Shown piece after piece: positions 50,972 through 58,550 of a stretch of 64,000 bases of DNA. This DNA comes from Devosia sp. 1566 (lineage in GTDB: Bacteria; Pseudomonadota; Alphaproteobacteria; Rhizobiales; Devosiaceae): assembly GCF_004005995.1 (NCBI RefSeq), contig NZ_CP034767.1, forward strand, positions 434,001 through 498,000. Direction: 5' to 3'. Position 1 is the stretch's first letter, and each line of letters starts with the position of its first letter. The translations under genes and the position numbers were made by a program. Below the pieces are notes generated by a model, which saw nothing but the letters and a program-made list of their open reading frames with translations, was not told the DNA's origin and did not search any database.

Positions 50972-51000
50972 TTGCCAAGTGGTGAACTGATGTCTATAGT
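50972..51000 (+). promoter_or_regulatory. promoter of the ArsR/SRPBCC operon
   Basis: TTGCCA (50972-50977) and TATAGT (50995-51000) are separated by exactly 17 bp, close to the sigma-70 consensus. The expected start of transcription, about 7 nt further, falls on the ATG at 51008, so the mRNA may be leaderless. The operator palindrome covers the spacer, the -10 box and the start point. Confidence 0.65.
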
Positions 51001-51007
51001 TCACCAC
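50979..51007. promoter_or_regulatory. operator palindrome for the ArsR-type regulator
   Basis: Perfect 10-bp arms GTGGTGAACT (50979-50988) and AGTTCACCAC (50998-51007) have a 9-bp spacer. The centre lies inside the promoter and the right arm ends just before the ATG at 51008. Autorepression by the regulator encoded immediately downstream is the natural reading. Confidence 0.7.
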
Positions 51008-51352
51008 ATGGAGAACTATGACCCAGCCCTTGACGGAGCCTTTCACGCCCTTGCCGACCCGACACGGCGGGCGGTGCTCCGCCAGCTGCTGGCTGGCCCC
51101 AAGCCGGTCAAGCAACTAGCCGAGCCCTTCGCCATGGGCCTGCCCGCCTTTCTCAAGCATTTGCGGGTGCTTGAGGAGACAGGTTTGATCGCGACGGAAA
51201 AAACCGGCCGTATTCGCACCTGCCGCATCGAGCCCGAGCGGCTGCTGCAAGCCGAAAGCTGGCTGGCCGAGCAACGTGCATTCTGGAGCGCCGGGGCGGA
51301 TCGGCTCGCGGCTTATGTCGAAAACCATCTGGCCGCGGAGCCAAATCCATGA
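51008..51352 (+). CDS. ArsR-family winged-helix repressor
   Basis: This 114-residue regulator has the pattern FHALADPTRRAVLRQLLAGPKPVKQLAEPFAMGLPAFLKHLRVLEETGLI, typical of metal-independent ArsR proteins paired with an SRPBCC gene (SdpR-like). There are no metal-binding Cys pairs. I chose ATG 51008; ATG 50990 in the same frame lies inside the operator spacer and ahead of the predicted transcription start. It overlaps the SRPBCC gene by 4 nt. Confidence 0.88.
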   Translation: MENYDPALDGAFHALADPTRRAVLRQLLAGPKPVKQLAEPFAMGLPAFLKHLRVLEETGLIATEKTGRIRTCRIEPERLLQAESWLAEQRAFWSAGADRLAAYVENHLAAEPNP

Positions 51353-51819
51353 CTGTTTGCGACGACGAACTCACCATTACTCGCTTCATCAACGCAGCGC
51401 CCGCCAAGGTCTGGACTGCTTGGAGCCGGCCGGAGCATCTCGCGCGCTGGTGGATCCCGGCGCCCATCGAATGCGAGGTGGTCAAGCTCGATCTGCGCCC
51501 CGGCGGCGGCTTTGAAACCCGGATGCGCGAAGGGGAGGGGCCGTTCCAACCCCATGTGGAAGCCTGCTTTCTCGATGTTTTGCCCGAGCAGCGCCTGGTC
51601 TGGACCACGGCCCTGGCCGAAGGCTGGCGTCCCACCGAGCCATGGCTGGCGCTGACGGCGATCATCACCTTTACGCCCGAAGGGCCGGGCACCCGCTATT
51701 CCGCCCGTGTCCTCCACAAAAACGCCGCCGATAGCCGCAAGCACGCCGAACTGGGCTTTGATGATGGCTGGGGCACCACCATTGATCAGTTGGCCGCTTA
51801 CGCCGGGGAGCTCGACTGA
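51349..51819 (+). CDS. SRPBCC (AHSA1-like) family protein
   Basis: This 156-residue protein has the START-like fold of the AHSA1 group: ITRFINAAPAKVWTAWSRPEHLARWW, LDLRPGGGFETRMR, and the C-terminal helix DDGWGTTIDQLAAYAGEL. Such proteins probably bind small hydrophobic ligands. Coupled by ATGA to the ArsR repressor gene, it is likely the repressor's main target. The ligand is unknown. Confidence 0.88.
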   Translation: MTVCDDELTITRFINAAPAKVWTAWSRPEHLARWWIPAPIECEVVKLDLRPGGGFETRMREGEGPFQPHVEACFLDVLPEQRLVWTTALAEGWRPTEPWLALTAIITFTPEGPGTRYSARVLHKNAADSRKHAELGFDDGWGTTIDQLAAYAGELD

Positions 51820-51851
51820 ATTGCGCGAACTGGTCGGTAGCGCCCGCGCCG

Positions 51852-52091
51852 CTATTTCAGGGGCCGGATCGCAAAGCTCAGCGCCAGTTGCAGGATCGGC
51901 TCACCCTCTTCATTGCGCACCCACATGGTGATGTTCTTTTGCGGGTAGGCCCCGGGAATATGGTCCTTGGCCAGTTCCGCCAGGGCGCTTGAGGCTTCGT
52001 CGCGCGCGGCGTGGTCACTAGCCAGGTCAGAGCCGATCTCGTCCCTGAACAAGACGTCACCATCATCGGTATCAAAGAAATATCGTGGCAT
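51852..52091 (-). CDS. small DUF6894-like protein
   Basis: This 79-residue protein begins MPRYFFDTDDGDVLFRDEIG, with a conserved aromatic/acidic N-terminus, and a beta-strand-rich end (ITMWVRNEEGEPILQLALSFAI). This resembles a family I recall as DUF6894, common in Hyphomicrobiales and of unknown function. Start 52091 follows AGGAGAGA. It is a single gene between convergent SRPBCC and divergent rmuC. Confidence 0.75.
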   Translation of the reverse strand: MPRYFFDTDDGDVLFRDEIGSDLASDHAARDEASSALAELAKDHIPGAYPQKNITMWVRNEEGEPILQLALSFAIRPLK

Positions 52092-52262
52092 GGCTCTCTC
52101 CTGGCTCCACCCGCAACGCGCCGGGGGGCGGGAGTAGGCATTCCCTAAACCTGTGTTGTTGCCCCATAAAATCCGGGTCACTCCCTCCGCAACTGGTCGC
52201 CGGTTTGCGCCGCGCCGCACAAGAACATAGGAGGAACGCCCGAATCGTCCTAAACCAGCAGC

Positions 52263-53408
52263 ATGGAAAGCCCGCTTCTTGTTTTCGGCCAATTCGCAGT
52301 CACTCCGCTCCAGGCACTCGCGGCGGGGGGCGGGCTCATCGTCCTGCTGCTGCTGGTGCTGTTGCTGGCGGCGCTGCGCACCGGCCGGGCGCGAGCGGCC
52401 GAAACCGCCGCGGTGCTGGCGCGCTCGGAAGCCATGGAGCGCCATCTCGCCGGGCTCATGCAGGTGCAGTCGGAAATGACGGGCCGCATGCAAACCATGT
52501 CCGAGATCTTTGGCTCGCGCACCTCCGATCTGGCGCGTCTGGTCAATGAACGGCTCGATTCCACCTCTCAACGCGTCGGCCAGGCCCTGCAGGAAACCCG
52601 CGCCAAGACCGATGAAGGGCTCTCCAAGCTCCATGAGCGCCTCGCGGTCATCGATCGCGCCCAATCCACCATGACCTCGCTCTCGAGCGAGATCGTGTCG
52701 CTGCAATCCATTCTGGCCAACAAGCAAACCCGCGGGGCTTTCGGGCAGGGGCGCATGGAAGCGATCATTGCCGATGGGCTGGCGCCCAACAGCTATTCCT
52801 TCCAGACTACGCTTTCCAACAACAACCGCCCCGATTGCCTCGTGCTCATGCCCAATGGCGCACCGAGCCTCGTGATCGATGCCAAGTTTCCGCTCGAAAG
52901 CTGGCAGCGCCTGGGCATGGCTGACTCACCCGAAACCTTGCGCGCCGCGCAAACCCAGTTTCGCGGCGATATCGGCGTGCATGTGAAGGCGATTGCGGAA
53001 AAATACCTGATTCCCGGGGAAACCCAGGACACCGCCTTCATGTTCGTGCCCTCCGAATCCATCTTCGCCGATATTCACGAGCATTTTCCCGATGTGGTGC
53101 AAAAGGCCGCCCGCGCCCGCGTCGTCATCGTCTCGCCCGCCCTCCTGATGCTCTCGGTGCAGGTGATCCAGGCCCTCTTGCGCGATGTGCGCATGCGCGA
53201 ACAGGCCCATTTGATCCAGGGCGAGGTGCGCGAATTGCTGGCCGATCTCGGGCGTCTCGACGAGCGGGTCAATAAGCTGCAGACCCATTTCAACCAGGCC
53301 AGCCGCGACATCGGCGATATCCTCACCTCCACCGGCAAGATCAACAAGCGCGGCGAGCGCATCGACGCCATGGATTTCGAGGAACAACCCCGTCTGGCCG
53401 GCGAGTAA
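52263..53408 (+). CDS. rmuC: DNA recombination protein RmuC
   Basis: This 381-residue protein has an N-terminal membrane anchor (about 15-38), a coiled coil (about 45-140) and the RmuC nuclease-like domain (about 155-350) with GAFGQGRMEAII, PDCLVLMPNGAPSLVIDAKFPLE and FVPSESIFADIHE. RmuC limits inversions at short repeats. The final Glu codon and stop (GAG TAA) sit in the first unit of a hairpin repeat array. Confidence 0.92.
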   Translation: MESPLLVFGQFAVTPLQALAAGGGLIVLLLLVLLLAALRTGRARAAETAAVLARSEAMERHLAGLMQVQSEMTGRMQTMSEIFGSRTSDLARLVNERLDSTSQRVGQALQETRAKTDEGLSKLHERLAVIDRAQSTMTSLSSEIVSLQSILANKQTRGAFGQGRMEAIIADGLAPNSYSFQTTLSNNNRPDCLVLMPNGAPSLVIDAKFPLESWQRLGMADSPETLRAAQTQFRGDIGVHVKAIAEKYLIPGETQDTAFMFVPSESIFADIHEHFPDVVQKAARARVVIVSPALLMLSVQVIQALLRDVRMREQAHLIQGEVRELLADLGRLDERVNKLQTHFNQASRDIGDILTSTGKINKRGERIDAMDFEEQPRLAGE

Positions 53409-53486
53409 GCCCGTAGCTTACTTCGCCGGCGAGTAAGCCCGCGGCTTACTTCGCCCCGGCGAGTAGGCGCTCCTGTCTACTTCGCT
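53400..53486 (+). repeat. miniature hairpin repeat array between rmuC and the DUF2945 gene
   Basis: There are three units of about 28 nt. Unit 1 (53400-53427) has stem AGTAAGC/GCTTACT, loop CCGTA, bulged T and outer GGCG/CGCC. Unit 2 (53428-53455) has stem AGTAAGCC/GGCTTACT and loop CGC with the same flanks. Unit 3 (53459-53485) has stem AGTAG/CTACT extended by a G-T pair. The rmuC stop TAA lies in unit 1, and the minus-strand stop TAG of the next gene lies in unit 3. Plan and bulged T match the arrays at 39267 and 41601. Confidence 0.75.
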
Positions 53487-53695
53487 TCCAGCTCGCTGGC
53501 GCTTTTCAGCACCTCGTCGCCATCCTCCTGCCGGATCAAAAAGGCCGGCTCCTCCTGGCTGGCATTGCGCGTCACCTCGGCGCCCTTGATGGTGCGGGTG
53601 ACCTTATCGGTGAACCGCTCCACGATCGTGCCTTGTGCCGTGCTGCCGGCCCAGTTCCACGTCACCTTCGTTCCCTTCTGCAGTGCCTTGCTCAT
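53477..53695 (-). CDS. small DUF2945 (HVA1-type) protein
   Basis: This 72-residue protein has the pattern KGTKVTWNWAGSTAQGTIVERFTDKVTRTIKGAEVTRNAS ... PAFLIRQEDGDEVLKSASEL, typical of the hypervariable A1/DUF2945 family of SH3-like small proteins. Function is unknown. Start 53695 follows AAGGAGCG. Its C-terminal codons and stop lie in the hairpin array shared with rmuC. Confidence 0.82.
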   Translation of the reverse strand: MSKALQKGTKVTWNWAGSTAQGTIVERFTDKVTRTIKGAEVTRNASQEEPAFLIRQEDGDEVLKSASELEAK

Positions 53696-53834
53696 CAATC
53701 GCTCCTTGCGTTGATCCAGCAACGAGCCGGCCGGCGCCCCGTTGCAGTCCCCCAAGCAGTTGATCGGTGCAGTGAACCCGCGCTCGCTCCGGCGCGTTGT
53801 GTGCTTCGAACACTCTCGCTCAAGGAAGCAAGCC

Positions 53835-54338
53835 ATGCCCACAAACCATCCCGGCTCTATCCTGCCGCAGGACACCGCACCGGCCGATGCCGTCGACGAA
53901 GTCATTGTCGGCCAACCGATCAGCCAGGATGAGGTGGACGACCTGCTTTATGGCGAGGACCGCCCGGCGGGCGAACGCGTCGATCGCCTGCGCGAACTGG
54001 CCGACCAGATCCGCGCCCGCCAGGCCGGCGATCTTGCCACCAATCCCGATACCGATCCGCTGCTCGACGAAATCGATCGCGCCATCGCCGAACTCTCGGG
54101 TTCACTGGCCGATGCCGACGATGAATTCGACTATGGCAATGCCACGGGCGTTCTGGCGCAGGATCCCGAGGACCACCTCGATGCCCTCTCGCCCGACGAT
54201 GTGGATGGCCGCGCCGGCATCACCGGGGAAGCCGCCGACAGCGCTCCCTTCGATGATGACGAAGACGAGCCCGAGCCGCTCGATGAAACCGAATGGGAAG
54301 AAGGCGACGGCTTTGATCCCGACAAGGGCGTCCGCTAA
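53835..54338 (+). CDS. hypothetical acidic protein
   Basis: This 167-residue, very acidic protein (C-terminal third full of Asp/Glu, ending [18 protein letters not shown]) has no signal peptide or membrane span. Two repeated-looking stretches, [30 protein letters not shown] and [18 protein letters not shown], are probably helical. I do not recognise a family. Start 53835 follows AAGGAAG. It converges on recR with a 4-nt stop overlap. Confidence 0.72.
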   Translation: MPTNHPGSILPQDTAPADAVDEVIVGQPISQDEVDDLLYGEDRPAGERVDRLRELADQIRARQAGDLATNPDTDPLLDEIDRAIAELSGSLADADDEFDYGNATGVLAQDPEDHLDALSPDDVDGRAGITGEAADSAPFDDDEDEPEPLDETEWEEGDGFDPDKGVR

Positions 54339-54940
54339 ACCAGCGTGCGCGCCTTGAGCGCCTGGCTCAACGTGCCTTCATCCAGATAATCGAGCTCCCC
54401 GCCCACGGGCACCCCGTGGGCGAGGCGCGTTACCTTGGTGGTGCCATGCCCCAGCCGGTCGGTGATGTAGTGGGCCGTGGTTTGCCCCTCGACGGTCGCA
54501 TTGATGGCGAGGACGATCTCGCTGAACTCGGGCGCCCGCGCCAGCAGTGCCTCGATGGAAAGATCATCGGGGCCCACGCCATCGAGCGGCGACAGCACGC
54601 CCCCGAGCACATGGTATTTCACCGCCCCGACTCCCGCGCGCTCCAGGGCCCACAGATCGGCGACATCTTCCACCACGAGCAGCATGCCGCTTTCGTTGCG
54701 GCGCGGATCGGCGCAAATGGCGCAGGGGCTTTGCGTATCGACATTGCCGCACACTTCGCAGGTGCGCACCGCCAGGACGGCCCGGTCAAGCGCGGCCGAT
54801 AGCGGGATCATCAGCTGATCCTTTTTCTTGATCAGCTGCAGCACCGCCCGTCGCGCCGAACGCGGCCCCAGGCCCGGCAAGCGCGCCATCAGCTGGATCA
54901 GCTGTTCAATTTCGGGTCCGCCGCTCGCCATCAACATCAT
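54335..54940 (-). CDS. recR: recombination mediator RecR
   Basis: This 201-residue RecR has the helix-hairpin-helix ([17 protein letters not shown]), zinc finger [16 protein letters not shown] and Toprim domain ([19 protein letters not shown]). With RecF/RecO it loads RecA on gapped DNA. It is the last gene of the conserved dnaX-ybaB-recR set, 95 nt after ybaB. Start 54940 follows GGCAGGA; ATG 54931 in frame is possible. Confidence 0.95.
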   Translation of the reverse strand: MMLMASGGPEIEQLIQLMARLPGLGPRSARRAVLQLIKKKDQLMIPLSAALDRAVLAVRTCEVCGNVDTQSPCAICADPRRNESGMLLVVEDVADLWALERAGVGAVKYHVLGGVLSPLDGVGPDDLSIEALLARAPEFSEIVLAINATVEGQTTAHYITDRLGHGTTKVTRLAHGVPVGGELDYLDEGTLSQALKARTLV

Positions 54941-55035
54941 TCCTGCCCCGACGCCGATGGGCGAAGAGGTGGCGCCACGCGCCGCAACGGGATGGGCGCG
55001 GGAATGCCCCGCGCCTTCACATCAGTCCAACAAAC

Positions 55036-55359
55036 CTAGAACGGCAGCTTCATGCCCGGTGGCAGCGGCAGGCCGGAGGTGACTTCCGCCATCTTGCGCT
55101 GCATTTCGGCTTCCGCCTTGCTCTTGGCGTCGTTGTGGGCGGCCACGATCAGGTCTTCGAGCACTTCCACATCGTCGTCCTTGAACAGGCTCGGATCGAT
55201 CCGCACGCCGCGCATCTCGCCCTTGCCATTGAGCGACACGGTCACCATGCCCGCGCCGGCCTGGCCTTCCACCACGAGGTCGCCGAGCTCGGCCTGCATG
55301 GCCTCCATCTTGCTCTTCATCTCGGTGGCGGCCTTCATCATGCCCATGATGTCTTTCAT
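55036..55359 (-). CDS. YbaB/EbfC nucleoid-associated protein
   Basis: This 107-residue DNA-binding protein of the YbaB/EbfC family has an N-terminal helix rich in Met and Lys (IMGMMKAATEMKSKMEAMQAEL), beta-strands with VTVSLNGKGEMRGVRIDPSL, and a C-terminal helix. Its start overlaps the dnaX stop by 4 nt, the usual arrangement. Confidence 0.94.
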   Translation of the reverse strand: MKDIMGMMKAATEMKSKMEAMQAELGDLVVEGQAGAGMVTVSLNGKGEMRGVRIDPSLFKDDDVEVLEDLIVAAHNDAKSKAEAEMQRKMAEVTSGLPLPPGMKLPF

Positions 55360-57176
55360 TCCTCGTCCTCTTCTGCTGGCAGGGGGGCCGCTTCGGCCTC
55401 TGGCGCAACGGCATCGTCGCGCAATTTCACATTCACGACCTTCGCACCCGGAAAGGTCTCAAGTATGGCCTGCACCAGCGGGTCCTCGTGGGCCGCCGCG
55501 TGAGCCGCCTTTTGCCGCTCCTGCTGCTCCTGCCGGAACGTGAGGCCTTCGGGCGGCTTGCTCGATACGGTCACGAGCCAGCGCGAACCGGTCCATTGCT
55601 GCAGCCGCGCCGACAACATGGCGATGATGCCGGGATCGGCGCCTTCGGCCAGCGCCACCTCGATTTGCCCTTCGCTGAACGACACTGGCCGCATCTGCGA
55701 TTCCAGTGCGAGCTTAAGCAACACGTCGCGCTTGGCGCCCGCCAGCGCAATCAGTTCGCGATAGCTCCCCACTTTTGCCATGGCTGGCGGCGGAGGCGGC
55801 GCGGGTTGCACCGTTTCCAGTGGTTGGGTCGCCACCAGCACCGGCTGCGCCAGCGCCTGGGGCGCCTCCTCGGGCGAGGGCAGGGTGCGCGATACCGCCG
55901 GCTCGTTCTGAAATGGTTGCGGCGCCTCGATCCGCATCGCCTGCCCGCCGCCACCGCCGCCGGACGGACCACGGCCCATCGGCGCTCCGGGCGGCAACGC
56001 CGGCGCGGGAGCGGGCTGGTTGGCCAGCTTGGCAATCAGCTCATCGGGCGTCGGCAGATCGGCCGCATAAGCCAGGCGCACCAGCACCATTTCGGCGGCC
56101 TGCAGGGCATTGTTGGCCCGCCCAACTTCCTCGTGGCCCTTGAAGAGGATCTGCCAGGCCCGCGACAGCGCTCGCATCGGCAGCCGCCCGGCATATTCGG
56201 CCCCGCGCACGCGCTCGTCGGGGGTCAGCGACAAATCCTCGCCCGCCGCCGGCACCACTTTGATGCGCGTTACGAGATGGGTGAAATCGGCAAGATCGGC
56301 CATCAGCGTTTGCGGATCGGCACCGAGGTCATAAAGCGCGCGCAGCGTTTGCAGGGCATCGCCGATCCGCCCGGCCATCACTTCTTCAAACAGATCGATG
56401 ATCCGCGACCGGTCCCCCAGGCCCAGCATCGCCTTGACGGTTGCGGCCGTCACCGCGCCATCGCCATGGGCGATTGCCTGGTCGAGCAGGCTCAGATTGT
56501 CGCGCGCCGAGCCTTCACCCGCCCGCACGATCATGGCGAGCGCCTCGGGCTCGAACCCGATGCCTTCCTGCTCGAGGATCGATTGCAGATAATCCGTCAT
56601 CACCTCGGGCGTGATCCGCCTGAGGTCGAACCGCATGCAGCGGCTCAGGATGGTCACCGGCACCTTGCGGATCTCGGTGGTCGCGAAAATGAACTTCACA
56701 TAGGGCGGCGGCTCTTCGAGCGTTTTCAGCAGCCCGTTGAAGGCCGCCGTCGAGAGCATATGCACTTCGTCGATCACATAGACTTTGAACGGCGCCGACA
56801 CCGGACCGTATTTGACGGAGTCGATGATTTCGCGAATGTCGTTGATGCCGGTATTGGACGCGGCATCCATCTCCACCACATCGACATGGCGCCCCTCGAT
56901 GATGGCGCGGCAATGCTCGCCCTCGACCGAGAGGTCAAGCGTGGGGTGCCGTCCGCTCGCATCCTCATAATTGAAGGCGCGCGCCAGAATGCGCGCTGTC
57001 GTGGTCTTGCCCACGCCGCGCACGCCGGTCAGGATAAAGGCGTGGTGGATGCGGTTCTGCTTGAACGCATTGCCCAGCGTCTGCACCATCGCGTCCTGCC
57101 CCACGAGGGTCGAGAAGTCGCGCGGGCGATATTTGCGGGCCAGCACCAGATAAGGCGAGGTTTGAGCGTCCGCCAT
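55356..57176 (-). CDS. dnaX: DNA polymerase III subunit gamma/tau
   Basis: This 606-residue clamp-loader ATPase has Walker A GVRGVGKTTTAR (residues 51-62), VYVIDEVHMLS, and SRC motif VTILSRCMRFDLRR. A Pro/Gly-rich linker (about 395-485) and a C-terminal tau-like domain follow. The zinc-module cysteines of E. coli DnaX are mostly absent: only HC in EGEHCRAIIEGRHVDVVEMDAAS remains, as is common in alphaproteobacteria. Start 57176 follows GGAGGGCAGG. I saw no programmed frameshift site. Confidence 0.95.
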   Translation of the reverse strand: MADAQTSPYLVLARKYRPRDFSTLVGQDAMVQTLGNAFKQNRIHHAFILTGVRGVGKTTTARILARAFNYEDASGRHPTLDLSVEGEHCRAIIEGRHVDVVEMDAASNTGINDIREIIDSVKYGPVSAPFKVYVIDEVHMLSTAAFNGLLKTLEEPPPYVKFIFATTEIRKVPVTILSRCMRFDLRRITPEVMTDYLQSILEQEGIGFEPEALAMIVRAGEGSARDNLSLLDQAIAHGDGAVTAATVKAMLGLGDRSRIIDLFEEVMAGRIGDALQTLRALYDLGADPQTLMADLADFTHLVTRIKVVPAAGEDLSLTPDERVRGAEYAGRLPMRALSRAWQILFKGHEEVGRANNALQAAEMVLVRLAYAADLPTPDELIAKLANQPAPAPALPPGAPMGRGPSGGGGGGQAMRIEAPQPFQNEPAVSRTLPSPEEAPQALAQPVLVATQPLETVQPAPPPPPAMAKVGSYRELIALAGAKRDVLLKLALESQMRPVSFSEGQIEVALAEGADPGIIAMLSARLQQWTGSRWLVTVSSKPPEGLTFRQEQQERQKAAHAAAHEDPLVQAILETFPGAKVVNVKLRDDAVAPEAEAAPLPAEEDEE

Positions 57177-57244
57177 CCTGCCCTCCAATGCATGGTGAAA
57201 AAGGAAAAAACCGGGGAGCCGCTGGCTCAGCTCGGGAATAAATA

Positions 57245-57336
57245 GGAGGCTGGCAACGACCCGTGCAGGTCTCGTTGGGGCTGCTTCCTTCCGGACCTGA
57301 CCCGGTTGGCGAGGAACACGTCCGCGCCAACCTCCC
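57245..57336 (-). ncRNA. ffs: signal recognition particle RNA (small bacterial 4.5S type)
   Basis: The minus strand carries the invariant SRP core GGTCAGGTCCGGAAGGAAGC (domain IV with GGAA tetraloop and both internal loops). The ends pair: GCCAACCTCC side at 57326-57335 with GGAGGCTGGC at 57245-57254, and internal GTTGG/CCAAC segments continue the rod. This RNA binds Ffh for co-translational targeting. It lies directly upstream of dnaX, the usual place in this group. Exact ends are approximate. Confidence 0.93.
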
Positions 57337-57343
57337 GAGGCGC

Positions 57344-57372
57344 TATATGCGAATAAATGGCCGCAAAGGCAA
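57344..57372 (-). promoter_or_regulatory. promoter of the SRP RNA gene
   Basis: On the minus strand TTGCCT (57367-57372) and CATATA (57344-57349) are 17 bp apart. Transcription would begin near 57337, matching the predicted 5' end of the SRP RNA. Confidence 0.55.
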
Positions 57373-57583
57373 GGGGCAAGACCGGTGCGGGGCGCCCTTG
57401 ATCCGCGCTCGAGCGCGGCTCGACGGCGACCAATCTGCCCGCCGCCGCGGCCATCGTCTTCAAGATCGGGTCCAAATACCTATATGATAAGGGCGCGGCC
57501 CTTTGCGGGGTGCGACCCTTTACCCCGCGTTCCCCGCCCGCTTAACTCACCACAAAACCCAACTGCCCGTATCGGAGCTTTTC

Positions 57584-58435
57584 TTGGCCAGACGCCGTCC
57601 CACCCCGTTGCGTACCTCCCAGGAGGACATTGACGCTTCCCAGCGCGCTCCCAATACGCCCCAGACCCAGTCATCCGCATTCCGCCTGGCTTTCGCCGAT
57701 GACGACTTTCTCACCTCCGAGGACATCCGCGGCGTCCGCTTCCAGCTGGAATATCTCAAACCCGAGTTCCGTCTGCGCGAAGCGGGGATCAATTCCACCG
57801 TGGTCCTGTTTGGTGGTGCGCGCATTCCCGAGCCCGGCAAGCCGGCCTGGGCCGCCAAGAACCAGACCCAGAAAACCAATCTGGAAGCCGCCTCGCGCTA
57901 CTATGATGTGGCGCGCGATTTTGCGCGCCTCGCCTCGGAAACCTCGCGCAGCCTTGATTTCAAGGAATTCGTGGTGGTGACCGGGGGCGGCCCGGGCGTC
58001 ATGGAAGCGGGCAATCGCGGTGCGGCCGATGTGGGCGCGCCCTCCATCGGGCTCAACATCGTTTTGCCCCATGAGCAGGCGCCCAATCTCTTCGTCACGC
58101 CGGAATTTTCGTTTAACTTTCATTATTTTGCCACGCGCAAGATCCATTTTCTCCTGCGCGCTAAGGCAGTCGCGGTGTTCCCCGGCGGCTTTGGCACGCT
58201 TGATGAATTCTTCGAGGCGCTGACCCTGATCCAGACCGGCCGCATGGCCCGGGTGCCGCTCTTGCTGTTTGGCGCGAGCTTTTGGAGCAAGGTCATCAAT
58301 TTCGAGGCGCTGGCGGAAGCCGGAACCATCTCGCCCAATGATCTTGAATTGTTCAACGTGGTCGACACCGCCCAGGAGGGCTGGGACGTGGTGCAAAAAT
58401 TTTATGACCTGCCCACCCCGGTTGCGGCGCTCTGA
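57584..58435 (+). CDS. LOG family protein (lysine decarboxylase-like Rossmann fold)
   Basis: This 283-residue protein of the LOG/TIGR00730 group has VVVTGGGPGVMEAGNRGA and the signature PGGFGTLDEFFEALTLIQTGR. Family members hydrolyse nucleoside 5'-monophosphates (cytokinin-activating type) despite the old lysine decarboxylase label. I chose TTG 57584 because CGGAG lies 7 nt upstream and the N-terminus (ARRRPTPLRTSQED) is reasonable; an in-frame TTG at 57503 would add 27 residues. It is divergent from the SRP RNA. Confidence 0.85.
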   Translation: MARRRPTPLRTSQEDIDASQRAPNTPQTQSSAFRLAFADDDFLTSEDIRGVRFQLEYLKPEFRLREAGINSTVVLFGGARIPEPGKPAWAAKNQTQKTNLEAASRYYDVARDFARLASETSRSLDFKEFVVVTGGGPGVMEAGNRGAADVGAPSIGLNIVLPHEQAPNLFVTPEFSFNFHYFATRKIHFLLRAKAVAVFPGGFGTLDEFFEALTLIQTGRMARVPLLLFGASFWSKVINFEALAEAGTISPNDLELFNVVDTAQEGWDVVQKFYDLPTPVAAL

Positions 58436-58550
58436 CCAGGAGCGCCGCCCGCCTAGCCCGCCCTCTTGCGGCCTTGCGCCGCTTCGTCTTGCCCGTCCTG
58501 CCCGGGAAGGGCGAAATCGCCTCCCGTCACCGGCACCTCAAGGAGTCTTC

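Noticed and set aside
55356-57176. Programmed frameshift in dnaX giving a gamma form
   Set aside because: No A-rich slippery heptamer with downstream stem was seen in the linker region, where such a signal would be expected.
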